Assembly (NCBI RefSeq): GCF_032854445.1 | Contig: NC_088299.1 | Span: forward strand, 11,217,608 to 11,281,607 | Source: Liolophura sinensis | Taxonomy: Eukaryota; Mollusca; Polyplacophora; Chitonida; Chitonidae | Length of the DNA: 64,000 nucleotides | Direction of reading: 5' to 3' | In this document: in pieces, positions 12,785 to 26,200 of the stretch | Layout: each line of letters begins with the position of its first letter | Position numbering within the stretch: position 1 is the first letter of the stretch | Position numbers and translations under genes: made by a program | The notes under the pieces: generated by a model | What the model was told of the DNA's origin: nothing | The model's database searches: none | The model's input: only the letters and a program-made list of their open reading frames with translations

Positions 12785-14303
12785 ACTTTTGAAAGAATGT
12801 GCAGAGGAACTGGCCGTTCCCCTAAGCTTAATTTTCAGTGCATCTCTTCAAAATGGGTGCTTCTCAACAGATTTTAAGAGAGCTAACGTGATTCCAATTT
12901 TCAATAAAGGCTGACGTTACTAATTACCGCCCTATATCTTTGCTACCACTCTTCAGTAAAATTTTAGAAAAGGCTGTACATGAAACTCTGTTCAACATGT
13001 TCGAAAAAAAAAATAGCCTTAAATCTACATGGATTTTTTCGTAACCGTGACACAGTTACCAACCTAGCCTGTTATGCTGATGGTATCACTAAAGCTTTTG
13101 ACGCAAAACTGTAGACCGATGCTGTGTACCTAGGCCTCTGTAAAGCTTTCGACAGCGTCTCTCATGATATGCTGATACATAAACTGAAGCATTATGGCTT
13201 CCAACGCCCACTGCTCAAATGGCTTTGCTCCTATCTCGAAGGCCGTTCGCAACGAGTTGTCCTACAGAGCGCAGAATCTTCACGGAAGCCGGTATTATCC
13301 GGGATAACGCAAGGGTCTTTGATTGGTCCGCTACTGCTTATTTTATATGTAAACGACATGTCTTCTTGTGTACGGCACTCTAAATTGTCACTGTATGCAG
13401 ATGACAGTAAACTTTACAGACAAGTGCGTTCCGCGCAAGAATGTGAGCTATTACAGGATGACCTTGCACGTTTAACAACCTGGTGTTCAGTCACTTATAT
13501 CTCTGTACAGATCTTTATTTTGCTCTAACTTGGAGTATGGGTCAATTATATGGTCCCCCACCCAAAAATATCTCTCAGACAAGTTAGGGTCCGTTCAAAG
13601 AACGTTCATCAAATATTTATGTTTTAAAACTAATGACACTTATTCCTTTGAAAAATACAGTGGTATGTGTAAACAATTTCAGCTGCCACTATCTGATCGC
13701 CGCAGAGCTGCAGATTTAAAGTTCTTACACAAATGTGTTCACTCTATCGTTGACTCGCCTTACCTAGCACACCAGGTCAACTTCGATATTCCTGCTCGGG
13801 CCTTACAACAAACGGTAACTTTCCTGCGTGCGTCAACTAGAATTAACGCTCGAAAACATTCTTTTTTCCCTCGAGCCATGAATTCCTATAATGACCTGGG
13901 TTCTAATCATTCCACAGAAATTTTTTCTTCACAGCAATCTTTTAGAAAGTCAGTTCACTCGATTCTTTTTTATCGGTTTTCTGTGATTAACAAATTTCAT
14001 GATCTTAACTTCTGATTATAACGGCTTACAATTCTTAGTTTTTATGAAATTTCAACAAGAATAGTTTTTATATATTCACCTGTGTTTACAAGTAGGCTTA
14101 TAACCTTTCTGTATCAAGAGTTATATCATATGTTTACCTGTGTTTACACTATCTTTGTACAAAAATTGTATTTTATATTTACCTAGCTTTACATATGTGT
14201 ATTATAGGCTTCTGTTACTCTGTATGTATCCCTGTTATGAGACCTGTAAGTGGGCTCCTGGCCTGTTTGCTCTGAATATTAATAAACCATAAACCATAAA
14301 CCA
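12785..14303 (+). mobile_element. Decayed non-LTR retrotransposon, 3' part with reverse transcriptase
   Basis: Translated pieces in several frames give RT motifs of the Jockey/CR1/L2 type: ANVIPIF near 12885, then NYRPISLLPLFSKILEKAV, FDSVSHDMLIHKLKHYGF, the turn GITQGSLIGPLLLILYVND and the catalytic LSLYADDSKLY near 13400. A second frame from 13530 (YGSIIWSP through RINARKHSFFPRAMN) is the usual post-RT region. Stops and frameshifts near 12915, 13010 and 13110 break it. Between TTWC and YGSIIW the rest of the RT thumb is missing, an internal deletion near 13485-13530. It is 5'-truncated and ends in a short ATAAACC repeat typical of such 3' tails. It sits between COPS7 and PLSCR and cannot move on its own. 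Confidence 0.88.
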
Positions 14304-15836
14304 CTTAGAAACTGTCTTCACAGACACCTATTTAGGAGACCTTTCCGGGAAAAGGCAACAATGACAGTTTTATATTCTTTCCTCCGGTTTCCCAACTTTT
14401 AAAGTGGTTTAAGCAATTTAGTTATGTCATATGAAGCATTAAGTGTAGGCGGCCAGTCCTATCCTACATGTAGGTGTATACGCCGCTCATCGTGAGGCTT
14501 ATAAACATATGCTAGAGTAATTTAAGATTCATGGACACTATTTTCGTCGTTATGTTTAGCCTAGTTCTTTAATTTTATACATATCAGTTTTGTTAAAGGT
14601 TCATAAATTACTGAATTTACGTAGGCCAGTTGTAACGTTCCTGAGGTAGTACCCATGGCAACAGGTATACATGTAGTGACGACACACATGTGAAGTACGT
14701 CACCATATAGAAACCAGCATGGCTCTTGCTACATGCCTAAATATCCTCTAAACTTGATTCAGCAGTAGGCATTTAATTAAATATCGTGCTCATACAATTG
14801 CAGGGTAGATAAATAGACCTATATTAAATTCATAAGTGTATCAGTATGTTGTCGACTTTGATGTTCAGAATGTTTCATTACCTTTAATAGTATCAAAAAC
14901 TCATATCCAACTACTGAATAAGCTTTTTAAATAGGCCTATACCAAGTTTCGCGCACTTCTCCAAAACGCTATGGCTATAGCTCCGATATACAGTGTTTGA
15001 CTATTGCTTGCGTTAATAATAATGATTTCTAAGACGCCAAGAAAGCTAACACCCTTTGAAGGTTAAAGGATTGCGATATAATAGCTGGACAATTAACCTC
15101 TTGACATTTAGTACAAAAACTTTCACAAGTACTTTGTCAGAATGCAACTATGCGATTTAACCGTTACAGCCTTGAGGTGTCTGAACGTGTTAACACAGAT
15201 CCTTCACCTTTCTTTGGTTGACCTCCCTGTGCAGGTATTAAAGCTATTGTTATTCACACGTGTGTTAAACCTTTAAGTATTTCACGGTGTGAAGGACAGA
15301 CCTACATGTAAATCCCTGCATTATTTATAGCTTAGGTGAATACAATTCTGCAAACCTGTAGTTCCCAAGTCAACATTCAGTGTATGTTCACAGAAACTTG
15401 GTCCATGTACTTTATGAACTTACATACGGTGGGTGTGAACGCCAGTTCTAGCTAGGACTGTGTGATAGTTACACTTTGGAAGACATGCTATTGTTTTACC
15501 AGAGTTTGAAAGCGGGACTTGCGGGGATGATGTAGTACGGTTCGCAATCTACCACTCCAGGAGAAGACCTGTGGCAAGTTCTTCACATCTGGTATGTTAC
15601 AGTTATATACATGTACACATATACACATCTAAATCACAAATTGTGACACTTCACATGTTAACAACCAAAAAATTCTGGGAATACCCCGGAATCTGATGTA
15701 TATGAAGATATATTCATGTTAAAAGTTCTGTGGCACAAACCAGACTTATCCCTGTTGATACCACCCTGTATAACGACGCTAGACTTGAATGTCTGTCCTA
15801 ATGCTTTGCATCGTTTATTAATATATATATTTATAT

Positions 15837-15927
<91 letters not shown>

Positions 15928-16360
15928 GTCCGTATGTTTAGCACACAGGGGACATATTTTGCATGGATATATAATTTATACATGTAGATACAGTCCTACA
16001 GAATGTGGGAAAGAAATTATCAGTTTCTTTCCATCAATTTGCAAGGCATATGGAACTTTGTATTCACTGCATACCAAAGAGACGATTTCTTATCTTATTT
16101 GATGAGCGTTGTACACACATATGTAACACGCATGACGCTGTGCTAGTTAAAATATGAAAATGGTATCAGTTCAAGGTTTATAGCGCAAATCAGCTTAAGC
16201 AACAAAAATATTGCCGTCAGTTTGGCAGATATTCCACAAGTAAACAAATAAACACGTCTAAAACCTTCAAAACAACCAATAGTTTACATGCAAGTATATG
16301 CACCGCTTTACACAGCGCTGTTTCACACGTTTAATGACTGAACAATGCGATAACACTTTC
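14304..16360. other. Upstream region of PLSCR
   Basis: Probably holds the scramblase promoter and a 5' UTR exon. A stretch ending at a donor-like TCTG/GTATGT near 15591 is one candidate. Otherwise only the (TA)n tract stands out. Confidence 0.35.
15821..15924. repeat. (TA)n microsatellite
   Basis: About 100 bp of almost pure TA in the COPS7-PLSCR intergenic region. Shorter TA runs occur at 1855-1873, 2180-2222, 17163-17238 and 28396-28411. Confidence 0.97.
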
Positions 16361-16525
16361 GTTAATTTATTTATTTACTTGATGGCTGTACGCCGTACTC
16401 AAGAATATTTCACTTATACAACGGCGGCCAGTATTATGGCAGGAGGAAGCCGGGCAGAGCCCGGGGGAAACCCACGACCATCCGCAGGATGCTGACAGAC
16501 ATTTACGACCACTTACGGCCGGCAC
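16361..16525 (-). mobile_element. SINE, head-truncated
   Basis: Antisense tail (ATTTATTTATTTACTTGATGG) and body up to the GGCCGGCACTCATC region. The tRNA head is missing. It lies about 300 bp upstream of the scramblase ATG. Confidence 0.85.
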
Positions 16526-16809
16526 TCATCTTAAAACTGGGAATGTATACTTGATATTTTAATATATACCATGATTTTTAAATGCATGTACAGGCGTATT
16601 TAATAAAGCTTTGTGTGCTTTTCATTTTTGTCCTCTAACAGCCATTGCAAAATACGAAATATATGAGGTACTAAGTGTATAAATGTCGTTGGGAATGGCA
16701 ACTATACGCATAGGCCTTCGTGAAATAAACAGTGTGTGTGCCCTGGTTGTTTTAGTACAGGTGTTGTAAGAGGGCGAATTTTACCTGTGACAGGGGAGAA
16801 GATATAGTG

Positions 16810-17161
16810 ATGTCCGTGAGCCCAGTGATAGAGCAGCCCAAGGGTAAGTGCCCAGATGTCCACAAGAGTACACTTATATATTATGTGTGTCCCAACAACG
16901 CTTTACGGTGCGCTGACCGAACCCTTGTGATTCAGCTGAAAGTACCACAACAATGGCGCCGCATGTTGTGAAAAGTATGGAAAGTTATAAAGGACAGCAT
17001 TAAGTGGCACAAAGTCATGGACAGCCCTAACGATATAACTGTTGGCATGTGTATATGTTATGAGTATGGGCGCCCTATAAGCATGCATTGTCAAGCGTTA
17101 TGCATGACAACACGCTCACTATATACGAGGCTAGAACCAATTAGCCAAACAATTTCTTTTA

Positions 17162-17243
<82 letters not shown>

Positions 17244-20200
17244 TCTCATTAAGTGTCTCCACTTAAATTATACGAGTCAACAACTATTCACCTTTTCACT
17301 TATGTAAAGCTCTCCGACGAAACCAAAAATAAGAAAATGGTGGAAAAAGTTCAACTTGGCTACAGACTTATGACCTCTCTAAGACCTCAGTTACAATACA
17401 TTTCAATCTGGTTATAGAAATAGGGGCCTATGGTATTTTTGAAGCCCCAGTTACTACGTTTTTGTCGACTAAGGCATATATCTAGGTGTCAGTAAATATG
17501 TGTCATTTGTCAGTTTGCTATTGCCAGAAGAACTAATTAATGGAGATTTCCGGTACTGGCGCAAATTGCCCCAATTGCAGATTTCGCAACATTGTACTGT
17601 CTATAACCGTGTTAAAAGATACATGGGTGTGTTAGAATATCGCGTCCTCGCTGTCTTGTGTGGGTAAATATCATGTCCTCGCTATCTCGGGTGGGTAAAT
17701 ATCGCGTCCTCGCTATGTCGGGTGGGTAAATATCGCGTCCTCGCTATCTCGGGTTGGTAAAGAGCTAGCTACCCTCAGGTCCTTAATTGACCAATGACGT
17801 TGAATGCTTGAATCAACGTTCGCTGTTTCGACTGTGGGTTTAAGTCAGGGGGTTTGTCAGTTTTGCCAAGGGCTTGTTTTCTCCTCCCACAATCATAACT
17901 GTAGTTATGTTATTAAAAAAGTTCTTGAGCACGTTGTTATAAACATAACTTAAAGAAATAAAACCAATCTATACATGTATCTAACAGTAATAAATTCCAC
18001 ATGGAACTGTGCACAGTTATTAAAGTAGATTTTTGGCTTTTTCCTGAGAATTCTTTAAGAGCCATTGGGAGAGTTTCATGGAGTAGGGGTAATCATTTCA
18101 TGGAATATGGGTAATCATTTCATGGAATATGGGTAATCATTTCATGGCCATATTAACTAGAGGTTTAGGACGTTTTATTAAAAATCACATATTTTATTAT
18201 GACAAGAGTGTGGACTGTCGGCATAGTATAGTAGCAGTGATAGTAGCTATGCTAACTTTACTGAAATTTCTTGTCATTTTCCCAAACTCTGTACCGTTTC
18301 CATTTTGAGTTTCATTTTGACACGGACAATAATTTCACACAAACATTATCTGCTTTGGCGCAAACTCAAGTTTGTTCTTATTTGTTTTTTTTTTTTTGTT
18401 TTGCTTTTTTTTTGGGGGGGGGGGGGGGGGCTGCTGATGTAGAATCCCCAGATCGTCTGTTGTAAAAAAATCATGTAAGTTTGAATGTGCGCATGGTTTT
18501 TTTAAAACACTAGGCAAATACATAAATTAAGAACAAGTTTCAGCACAAACACCAACTGGTTTGGAGATCTCATGGCGCAAACTCATTTTGCTGGGGGTTT
18601 TGTTTTTCTCTCAAAACGAACAGGAGTTGTAGAACCCCAGATTGGCTGGATGACCAAGCCGGACAGTTTGGAGGATTCACTGGGACTCGAGTACCTGACT
18701 GACCTCTCCGAGCTTATCATTCGCCAAGAGGTCAAACTGATTGAAAGTGAGGCTCTAAACAGATCACGTGACGGATTAATTTTGTCGTCTGTTGTTAGAA
18801 AATCATATTAAGTTTGAACTTGGGCATGGTTTTATTTACAAATTTTTTTTACATATTACACGCGTGTTGAGATGTGATGTGTTTTTTTTTTTTAAGGTAT
18901 ACAACTAGAATATGAAGGCTACTCAAAAATCATATTAAAATATTTTGTAAAATAACTAAAGCTGACTAAATTCATGTCCTGTTTCATAGACATTAATGGA
19001 CAGAATGTAAACATAAGGAAGCATATATAAGTATATAAGTAGAAACGTCTTGTGTATGGCGTTAAACACTATGTCTGCAGGTTTGAGCTCACAGGAGATA
19101 GAGAATACCTACCGGATCTGCAATTCTGCGGGGGAACAGGTCTACTATGCCCAAGAAGGTAACCATCTACAAGTACAGGGGCACTTAACACAGATCCTGT
19201 GTCTCACAGGAATAACATAACGCACGTAATATGATGTATGTGGAATTTTTTTTTCATACATCTTTAGTTTGGTTCAAAAAAATAACAGGTGTTTGGAAAT
19301 GTCGCCCAAAAACAGCGATGGATATGCAATGTGTACATATATGCATATGGGAACATAGCACAGGAACGATTTCATAGGCCTAATACATATTCCGCCAAAC
19401 AATGAAGCAACAGGTTGTTGTGATTTGCATATGAAACCTATGGTTTCCCTTGAATTGTGTCTTCGGTATATAGCCAGGCAAAACCTATTTTAGCTGCAGA
19501 CTGCTTAAAAAGGCCACTAGTCAAATGTAAACAAATTGTCCGCCTGCTTCATGAATATGAGCATGTAAAAGAAAAGCAGCTATGATATTCGTGTGTCTTA
19601 CAAATGAACCTTGAGCCTCAAACAAGTAAAATCATTAATAAAGATTAAACAATTTATTTTATAGGTGCATGTAGACCATTCAAAAGGTCATTATACACCC
19701 AAGTCATTGATTCCAAAATTACGAAAGAAGATGGTTTAATTCACACATGTATATACTACAAATAATTCGTTCATATATTAAATGATATCGCATTTGTTTT
19801 GTGTTTGGGACAGAATCAAAAGCCACACAGAGGCAATGCTGTGGATCGTACAGGCAGTTTACTATGCACATTCGAGATAAACTCGGAATGGTAAGTTTCT
19901 ATGTATAGAGAGAATTATCTGGAAAGTGAAGAAGACCTGGTGCGATTTCCTTCTATCGCTAGGGTATGACAGATACCATGTTATAAAACAAACAAAATGC
20001 ACAACACACAAGTTTACCAGGTGTAGTTCCAATAAAATAATCTCACGTATTAATGATGCAAAATCTTTGCCTGTATGACCTAATAGGATATTAAATATTG
20101 GCAACTGACACAAAACGTCTGGACCAGTTTAATCCTATGATGCATGTCCACTCGTTACAAGCAGTGTGTGTAAACACGTTATATAAATATACACACAAGT

Positions 20201-23200
20201 ATGATCTCAATTTGTTTTCGGCTTTTCACAATAAATAGGTTTATACTCTATTACTTAAGTACGAAAATAAAAACTAGTTATACCTTTAAATCATTATAGG
20301 GCTTGTCATTTGCCTGGAAGAAATAGACATCTCTCCTCAACTCTTCGCACGTAACATGTACACATCATACATACAGTGTCATAACGTGGTTATCTACCTT
20401 TGTAGGAAATTATACGACTGAAGAAGAAGTTTGTGTGTTGTGGAGGGAGTAGTTGCTTTGCTTGCTGCAAAGGTTGCTCCAATTACATCGAGATAGAGGC
20501 TCCTGTGGCGATACAGATTGGTTATATGAGACAAGAGTAAGTGCATTTGGTAAACCAAGCAGACACGCATACAGGCAGATATTTAGTTAGGTATGTGATT
20601 ACCCAAACCGACACACAAATAGACACACAGACATTCTGTAAGAGCTTGACCCGGCCAAGGAGTCATTTAGAAGTAAAGGTACGGTGTCCAATAGAACATC
20701 AGAAACTCGGTGTCAGAGAGAGTATGAGAAAGAAAAGACTGTCAGAAGATCAAAACATCGTACAGAGAAGGTACTGTTTTGACAAACAGTCAGTTTCACA
20801 AAATACCACACAGACAATGAATCAGACAGACAGACAGTCATTCAGTCAGACAGAGCATAACACAAAGTACTGTTTTGACAAACAGTCAGTTTTACAAAAA
20901 CCACACAGACAATGAATCAGACTGACAGACAGTCAGTCAGAAAGGACATAACACAGAGAAAGTATTGTTTTGACAAACAGTCAGTTTCACAAAATAGCAC
21001 ACAGACAATAAATCAGACAGACAAACAGTCAGTCAGACAGAACATCACACAGAGAAAGTACTGTTTTGACAAACAGTCAGTTTCACAAAATACCACACAG
21101 ACAATGAATCAGACAGACAGTCAGTCAGACAGAACATCACACAGAGAAAGTACTGTTTTGACACACAGTCAGTTCCACAAAATACCACACAGACAATGAA
21201 TCATTCAGGCAGGACATCATATGCAGAGAAGGAATTAATGAAGCAGACAGCCCGACCAATCCACAGAGAGGTAGAAAAGCACATCTGCATACATATACAC
21301 AGACACTGATAAATGTTCAAATATTAGGGAAGATAATATAGCTTAGTATGTGGATACTCCCGTTTTTTCTGTTTTTAGTTTAATGACTATATTCCTTCTT
21401 TATCAGACGGACCAATCCACAATACGTCATATACGACACATCCAAATATTCCTCCACGCACAGTCGGAGTGCTTGAACTAGACGATACTGAGCCTATATC
21501 ATTACCCCTACCACATGTAGTCCCATAATCCTTACGTTGCTTTCTGCCGCTCTGTACGCTCACTTTTCGTCACTGCCACCACTAGACAGACTTGACCTTT
21601 CCAGCCTTGCCTCGCATGTAGGCTTGTACAGGTTGAGCGTCATCACTGGTATTTAATCTGAATTCTTATATGAAGTTGTTTCAGATGATAGTTAGAGACA
21701 TGTTTTGTATACTTTTGATAAAGAGAATGCTATTGTATAAAGTGTTGTTAAAAACGAAGATATTTTTTCACATCCTGCCTCATGATCGTGACCCCAGTGA
21801 CCTCGGCGTTGTTAAAGACTTCTTTTCAAACTTTGCCAGTGGTGGCAATGATGCATTCAGTCCATCTTTGCAGGTACAGTCTATGTGGGCCTCGTTTTCG
21901 AGTTTGTGACGTTAGAGATCGTACCTTGCTGTACGTCCAGGGACCATGCTGCACGTGCCAATGTTTATGTTGCCCTAGAGACATAGACTTCCAGGCAAGT
22001 TGAGGTTATGTTTTTAAAATATATGTACCTTAATACAGCAATCATGTTAACGGGTGGAAAAATATTCAATGCCAATATCACAGACAAGTTTATCGGGCTT
22101 CCGTGGCCTAGTGGTTAGCATGCTAGAACAACACAATGGACCAGGAGCGTATCACCAATGCGATCGCTGTGAGTTCAAGTGCAGCTCATGCTGGCTTCCT
22201 CTCCCGTCATAGGTGGGTAGGCCAACCAGCAGTCTGCGGATGGTCGTGGGTGTCCCCCGGGGTTCTGACCAGTTTTCTCCCCCCATAATGCTGGCCGCAG
22301 TCGTACAAGTGAAATGAGTACGGCAATAATACATGCATGAACATTTTTATCTACTTCACAGACTCAGATATCATACAGAGCATATACATGTGTTATTGCA
22401 TAACTTTTTCGTCTGAAGCTGTAAATCGCCTCATTTATCGGATTACCACTCTTTGTGTCTTAGGAGGATAAATTGATCACGGTACTTAGTTTTGCTAACT
22501 TATTTCGCTGCCCAGGTTCTAGATGCAGAAAAATCGTCCACTCTCGGGAAGATATCTAAGGTATGGAGCGGACTGGATCAAGAACTGTTTTCCAATGCTG
22601 ATAATTTTAAAGTCACATGTAAGTATAACTGAATACAGACACCCCATCCCTCTTCCAGAATAAAGTCATCGTCGTATTTTGCTATAAAATGAATTTTCAC
22701 CTTTGTCTTTAGAATTCTCTTGGCAGCAAAATGTGCGCAACACATGCAAACAATACACAAGACATCGATAAAAATACGTACTAAGTTGCATCTTTTTGGA
22801 TACTGAAACAAGAATCAAGCTTAATAAATGTGCCGGATTTAATGTTACATGTATGCATATCGATTTATGTGAAACATATTTTGAAGAAAGCGGTATACGC
22901 CATCAAATGTCGACGGATATACTGGAAATAGTAGAAAAGTATGTACAAATGAAGGAGCTTGTACATATATAATTCGGGTGAATTTTTGTTAAATTAACCC
23001 TCATGTTACAGCCGATGTAGACGATAGAGTTTTATAAAATTATTTCAGAAATTACTTTAACGAAGGCATAATTTTGTTTTTCAGTTCCACAAACGATGGA
23101 TGTGAAAACCAAAGCCATACTATTAGGAGTTGTCTTTCTCATAGTAAGTGGTTGTTTCCTGCTACACTTTTCTGGGGAGGTTTGCGTTGAATATAATATT

Positions 23201-26200
23201 CATAGTAGGTACCTAGAGTGATTGCCAAAGTGGGTGTTCTGTGGAGGGCTACAGTAGGTACCTACAGTGATTGCCAAAGTGGGTGTTCTGTGGAGGGCTA
23301 CAGTAGGTACCTACAGTGGTTGACAAAGTGGGTGTTCTGTGGATGGCTATAGTAGGTACCTACAGTGATTGACAAAGTGGGTGTTCTGTGGATGCCTATA
23401 GTAGGTACCTACATTGGTTGACAAAGTGGGTGTTCTGTGGATGGCTATAGTAGGTACCTACAGTGATTGACAAAGTGGGTGTTCTGTGGAGGACCTTAGT
23501 AGGTACCTACAGTGATTGACAAAGTGGGTGTTCTGTGGATGGCTATAGTAGGTACCTACAGTGGTTGCCAAAGTGGGTGTTTTGTGGAGGACTATAGTAG
23601 GTACCTACAGTCATTGCCAAAGTGGGTGGTCTGTGGATGGCTATAGTAGGTACCTACAATGATTGCCAAAGTGGGTGTTTTGTGGATGGCTATAGTAGGT
23701 ACCTACAGTGATTGACAAAGTGGATGTTCTGTGGATGGCTATAGTAGGTACCTACAGTGATTGCCAAAGTGGGTGTTCTGTGGAGGGCTATAGTAGGTAC
23801 CTACAGTGATTGACAAAGTGGGTGTTCTGTGGAGGACTAAAGAAGGTACCTACAGTGATTGCCAAAGTGGGTGTTTTGTGGAGGACTAAAGAAGGTACCT
23901 ACAGTGATTGCCAAAGTGGGTGTTCTGTGGATGGCTATAGTAGGTACCTACAGTGATTGCCAAAGTGGGTGTTTTGTGGAGGACTAAAGAAGGTACCTAC
24001 AGTGATTACCAAAGTGGGTGTCCTGTGGATGCCTATAGTAGGTACCTACAGTGATTACCAAAGTGGGTGTTCTGTGGATGGCTATAGCAGGTACCTACAG
24101 TGATTGCCAAAGTGGGTGTTTTGTGGATGGCTATAGTAGGTACCTACAGTGATTGCCAAAGTGGGTGTTCTGTGGATGGCTGTAGTAGGTACCTACAGTG
24201 ACTGACAGTGTGGGTGTTCTGTGGATGGCTATAGTAGGTACCTACAGTGGTTGCCAAAGTGGGTGTTCTGTGGATGGCTATAGTAGGTACCTACAGTGAT
24301 TGATAAAGTGGGTTTTCTGAGGATGGCTATGGTAGGTACCTACAGTGATTACCAAAGTGGGTGTCCTGTGGATGCCTATAGTAGGTACCTACAGTGATTG
24401 CCAAAGTGGGTGTTCTGTGGATGGCTATAGTAGGTACCTACAGTGACTGACAGTGTGGGTGTTCTGTGGATGGCTATAGTAGGTACCTACAGTGATTGCC
24501 AAAGTGGGTGTTCTGTGGATGGCTATAGTAGGTACCTACAGTGACTGACAGTGTGGGTGTTCTGTGGATGGCTATAGTAGATACCTACAGTGGTTGCCAA
24601 AGTGGGTGTTCTGTGGATGGCTATAGTAGGTACCTACAGTGATTGATAAAGTGGGTTTTCTGAGGATGGCTATGGTAGGTACCTACAGTGATTACCAAAG
24701 TGGGTGTCCTGTGGATGCCTATAGTAGGTACCTACAGTGATTGCCAAAGTGGGTGTTCTGTGGATGGCTATAGTAGGTACCTACAGTGACTGACAGTGTG
24801 GGTGTTCTGTGGATGGCTATAGTAGGTACCTACAGTGATTGCCAAAGTGGGTGTTCTGTGGATGGCTATAGTAGGTACCTACAGTGATTGCCAAAGTGGG
24901 TGTTTTGTGGAGGACTAAAGAAGGTACCTACAGTGATTGTCAAAGTTTGTGGTCTGTGTATGGCTATAGTAGGTACCTACAGTGATTGCCAAAGTGGGTG
25001 TCCTGTGGATGGCTATAGTAGATACCTACAGTGATTGCCAAAGTGGGTGTTCTGTGGATGGCTATGGTAGGTACCTACAGTGATTGCCAAAGTGGGTGTT
25101 CTGTGGATGGCTATAGTAGGTACCTACAGTGGTTGCCAAAGTGGGTGTTTTGTGGAGGACTATAGTAGGTACCTACAGTCATTGCCAAAGTGGGTGGTCT
25201 GTGGATGGCTATAGTAGGTACCTACAATGATTGCCAAAGTGGGTGTTTTGTGGATGGCTATAGTAGGTACCTACAGTGATTGACAAAGTGGATGTTCTGT
25301 GGATGGCTATAGTAGGTACCTACAGTGATTGCCAAAGTGGGTGTTCTGTGGAGGGCTATAGTAGGTACCTACAGTGATTGACAAAGTGGGTGTTCTGTGG
25401 AGGACTAAAGAAGGTACCTACAGTGATTGCCAAAGTGGGTGTTTTGTGGAGGACTAAAGAAGGTACCTACAGTGATTGCCAAAGTGGGTGTTCTGTGGAT
25501 GGCTATAGTAGGTACCTACAGTGATTGCCAAAGTGGGTGTTTTGTGGAGGACTAAAGAAGGTACCTACAGTGATTACCAAAGTGGGTGTCCTGTGGATGC
25601 CTATAGTAGGTACCTACAGTGATTACCAAAGTGGGTGTTCTGTGGATGGCTATAGCAGGTACCTACAGTGATTGCCAAAGTGGGTGTTTTGTGGATGGCT
25701 ATAGTAGGTACCTACAGTGATTGCCAAAGTGGGTGTTCTGTGGATGGCTGTAGTAGGTACCTACAGTGACTGACAGTGTGGGTGTTCTGTGGATGGCTAT
25801 AGTAGGTACCTACAGTGGTTGCCAAAGTGGGTGTTCTGTGGATGGCTATAGTAGGTACCTACAGTGATTGATAAAGTGGGTGTTCTGTGGATGGCTATAG
25901 TAGGTACCTACAGTGATTGCCAAAGTGGGTGTTTTGTGGAGGACTAAAGAAGGTACCTACAGTGATTGTCAAAGTTTGTGGTCTGTGTATGTTTATAGTA
26001 GGTACCTACAGTGATTGCCAAAGTGGGTGTCCTGTGGATGGCTATAGTAGATACCTACAGTGATTGCCAAAGTGGGTGTTCTGTGGAGGACCTTAGTAGG
26101 TACCTACAGTGGTTGCCAAAGTGGGTGTTTTGTGGAGGACTAAAGTAGGTACCTACAGTGATTGACAAAGTGGGTGTTCTGTGGATGGCTATAGTGGTAC

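Noticed and set aside
13124-13528. Intact reverse transcriptase gene
   Set aside because: Only a 134-codon piece is open. Upstream and downstream parts are in other frames, with a deletion after the YADD motif, so it is a dead LINE fragment.
17017-17307. ORF with a long IYIYIY stretch
   Set aside because: Translation of a TA microsatellite.
18335-18523. ORF with a poly-Pro/poly-Lys stretch
   Set aside because: Translation of homopolymer G and T runs within the exon-2 relic.
21411-21477. Plus-strand frame reading ERTNPQYVIYDTSK after an acceptor-like AG in scramblase intron 5
   Set aside because: It runs into a stop soon after and has no donor. Exon 5 joins exon 6 at 21874 in frame and restores the family sequence without it.
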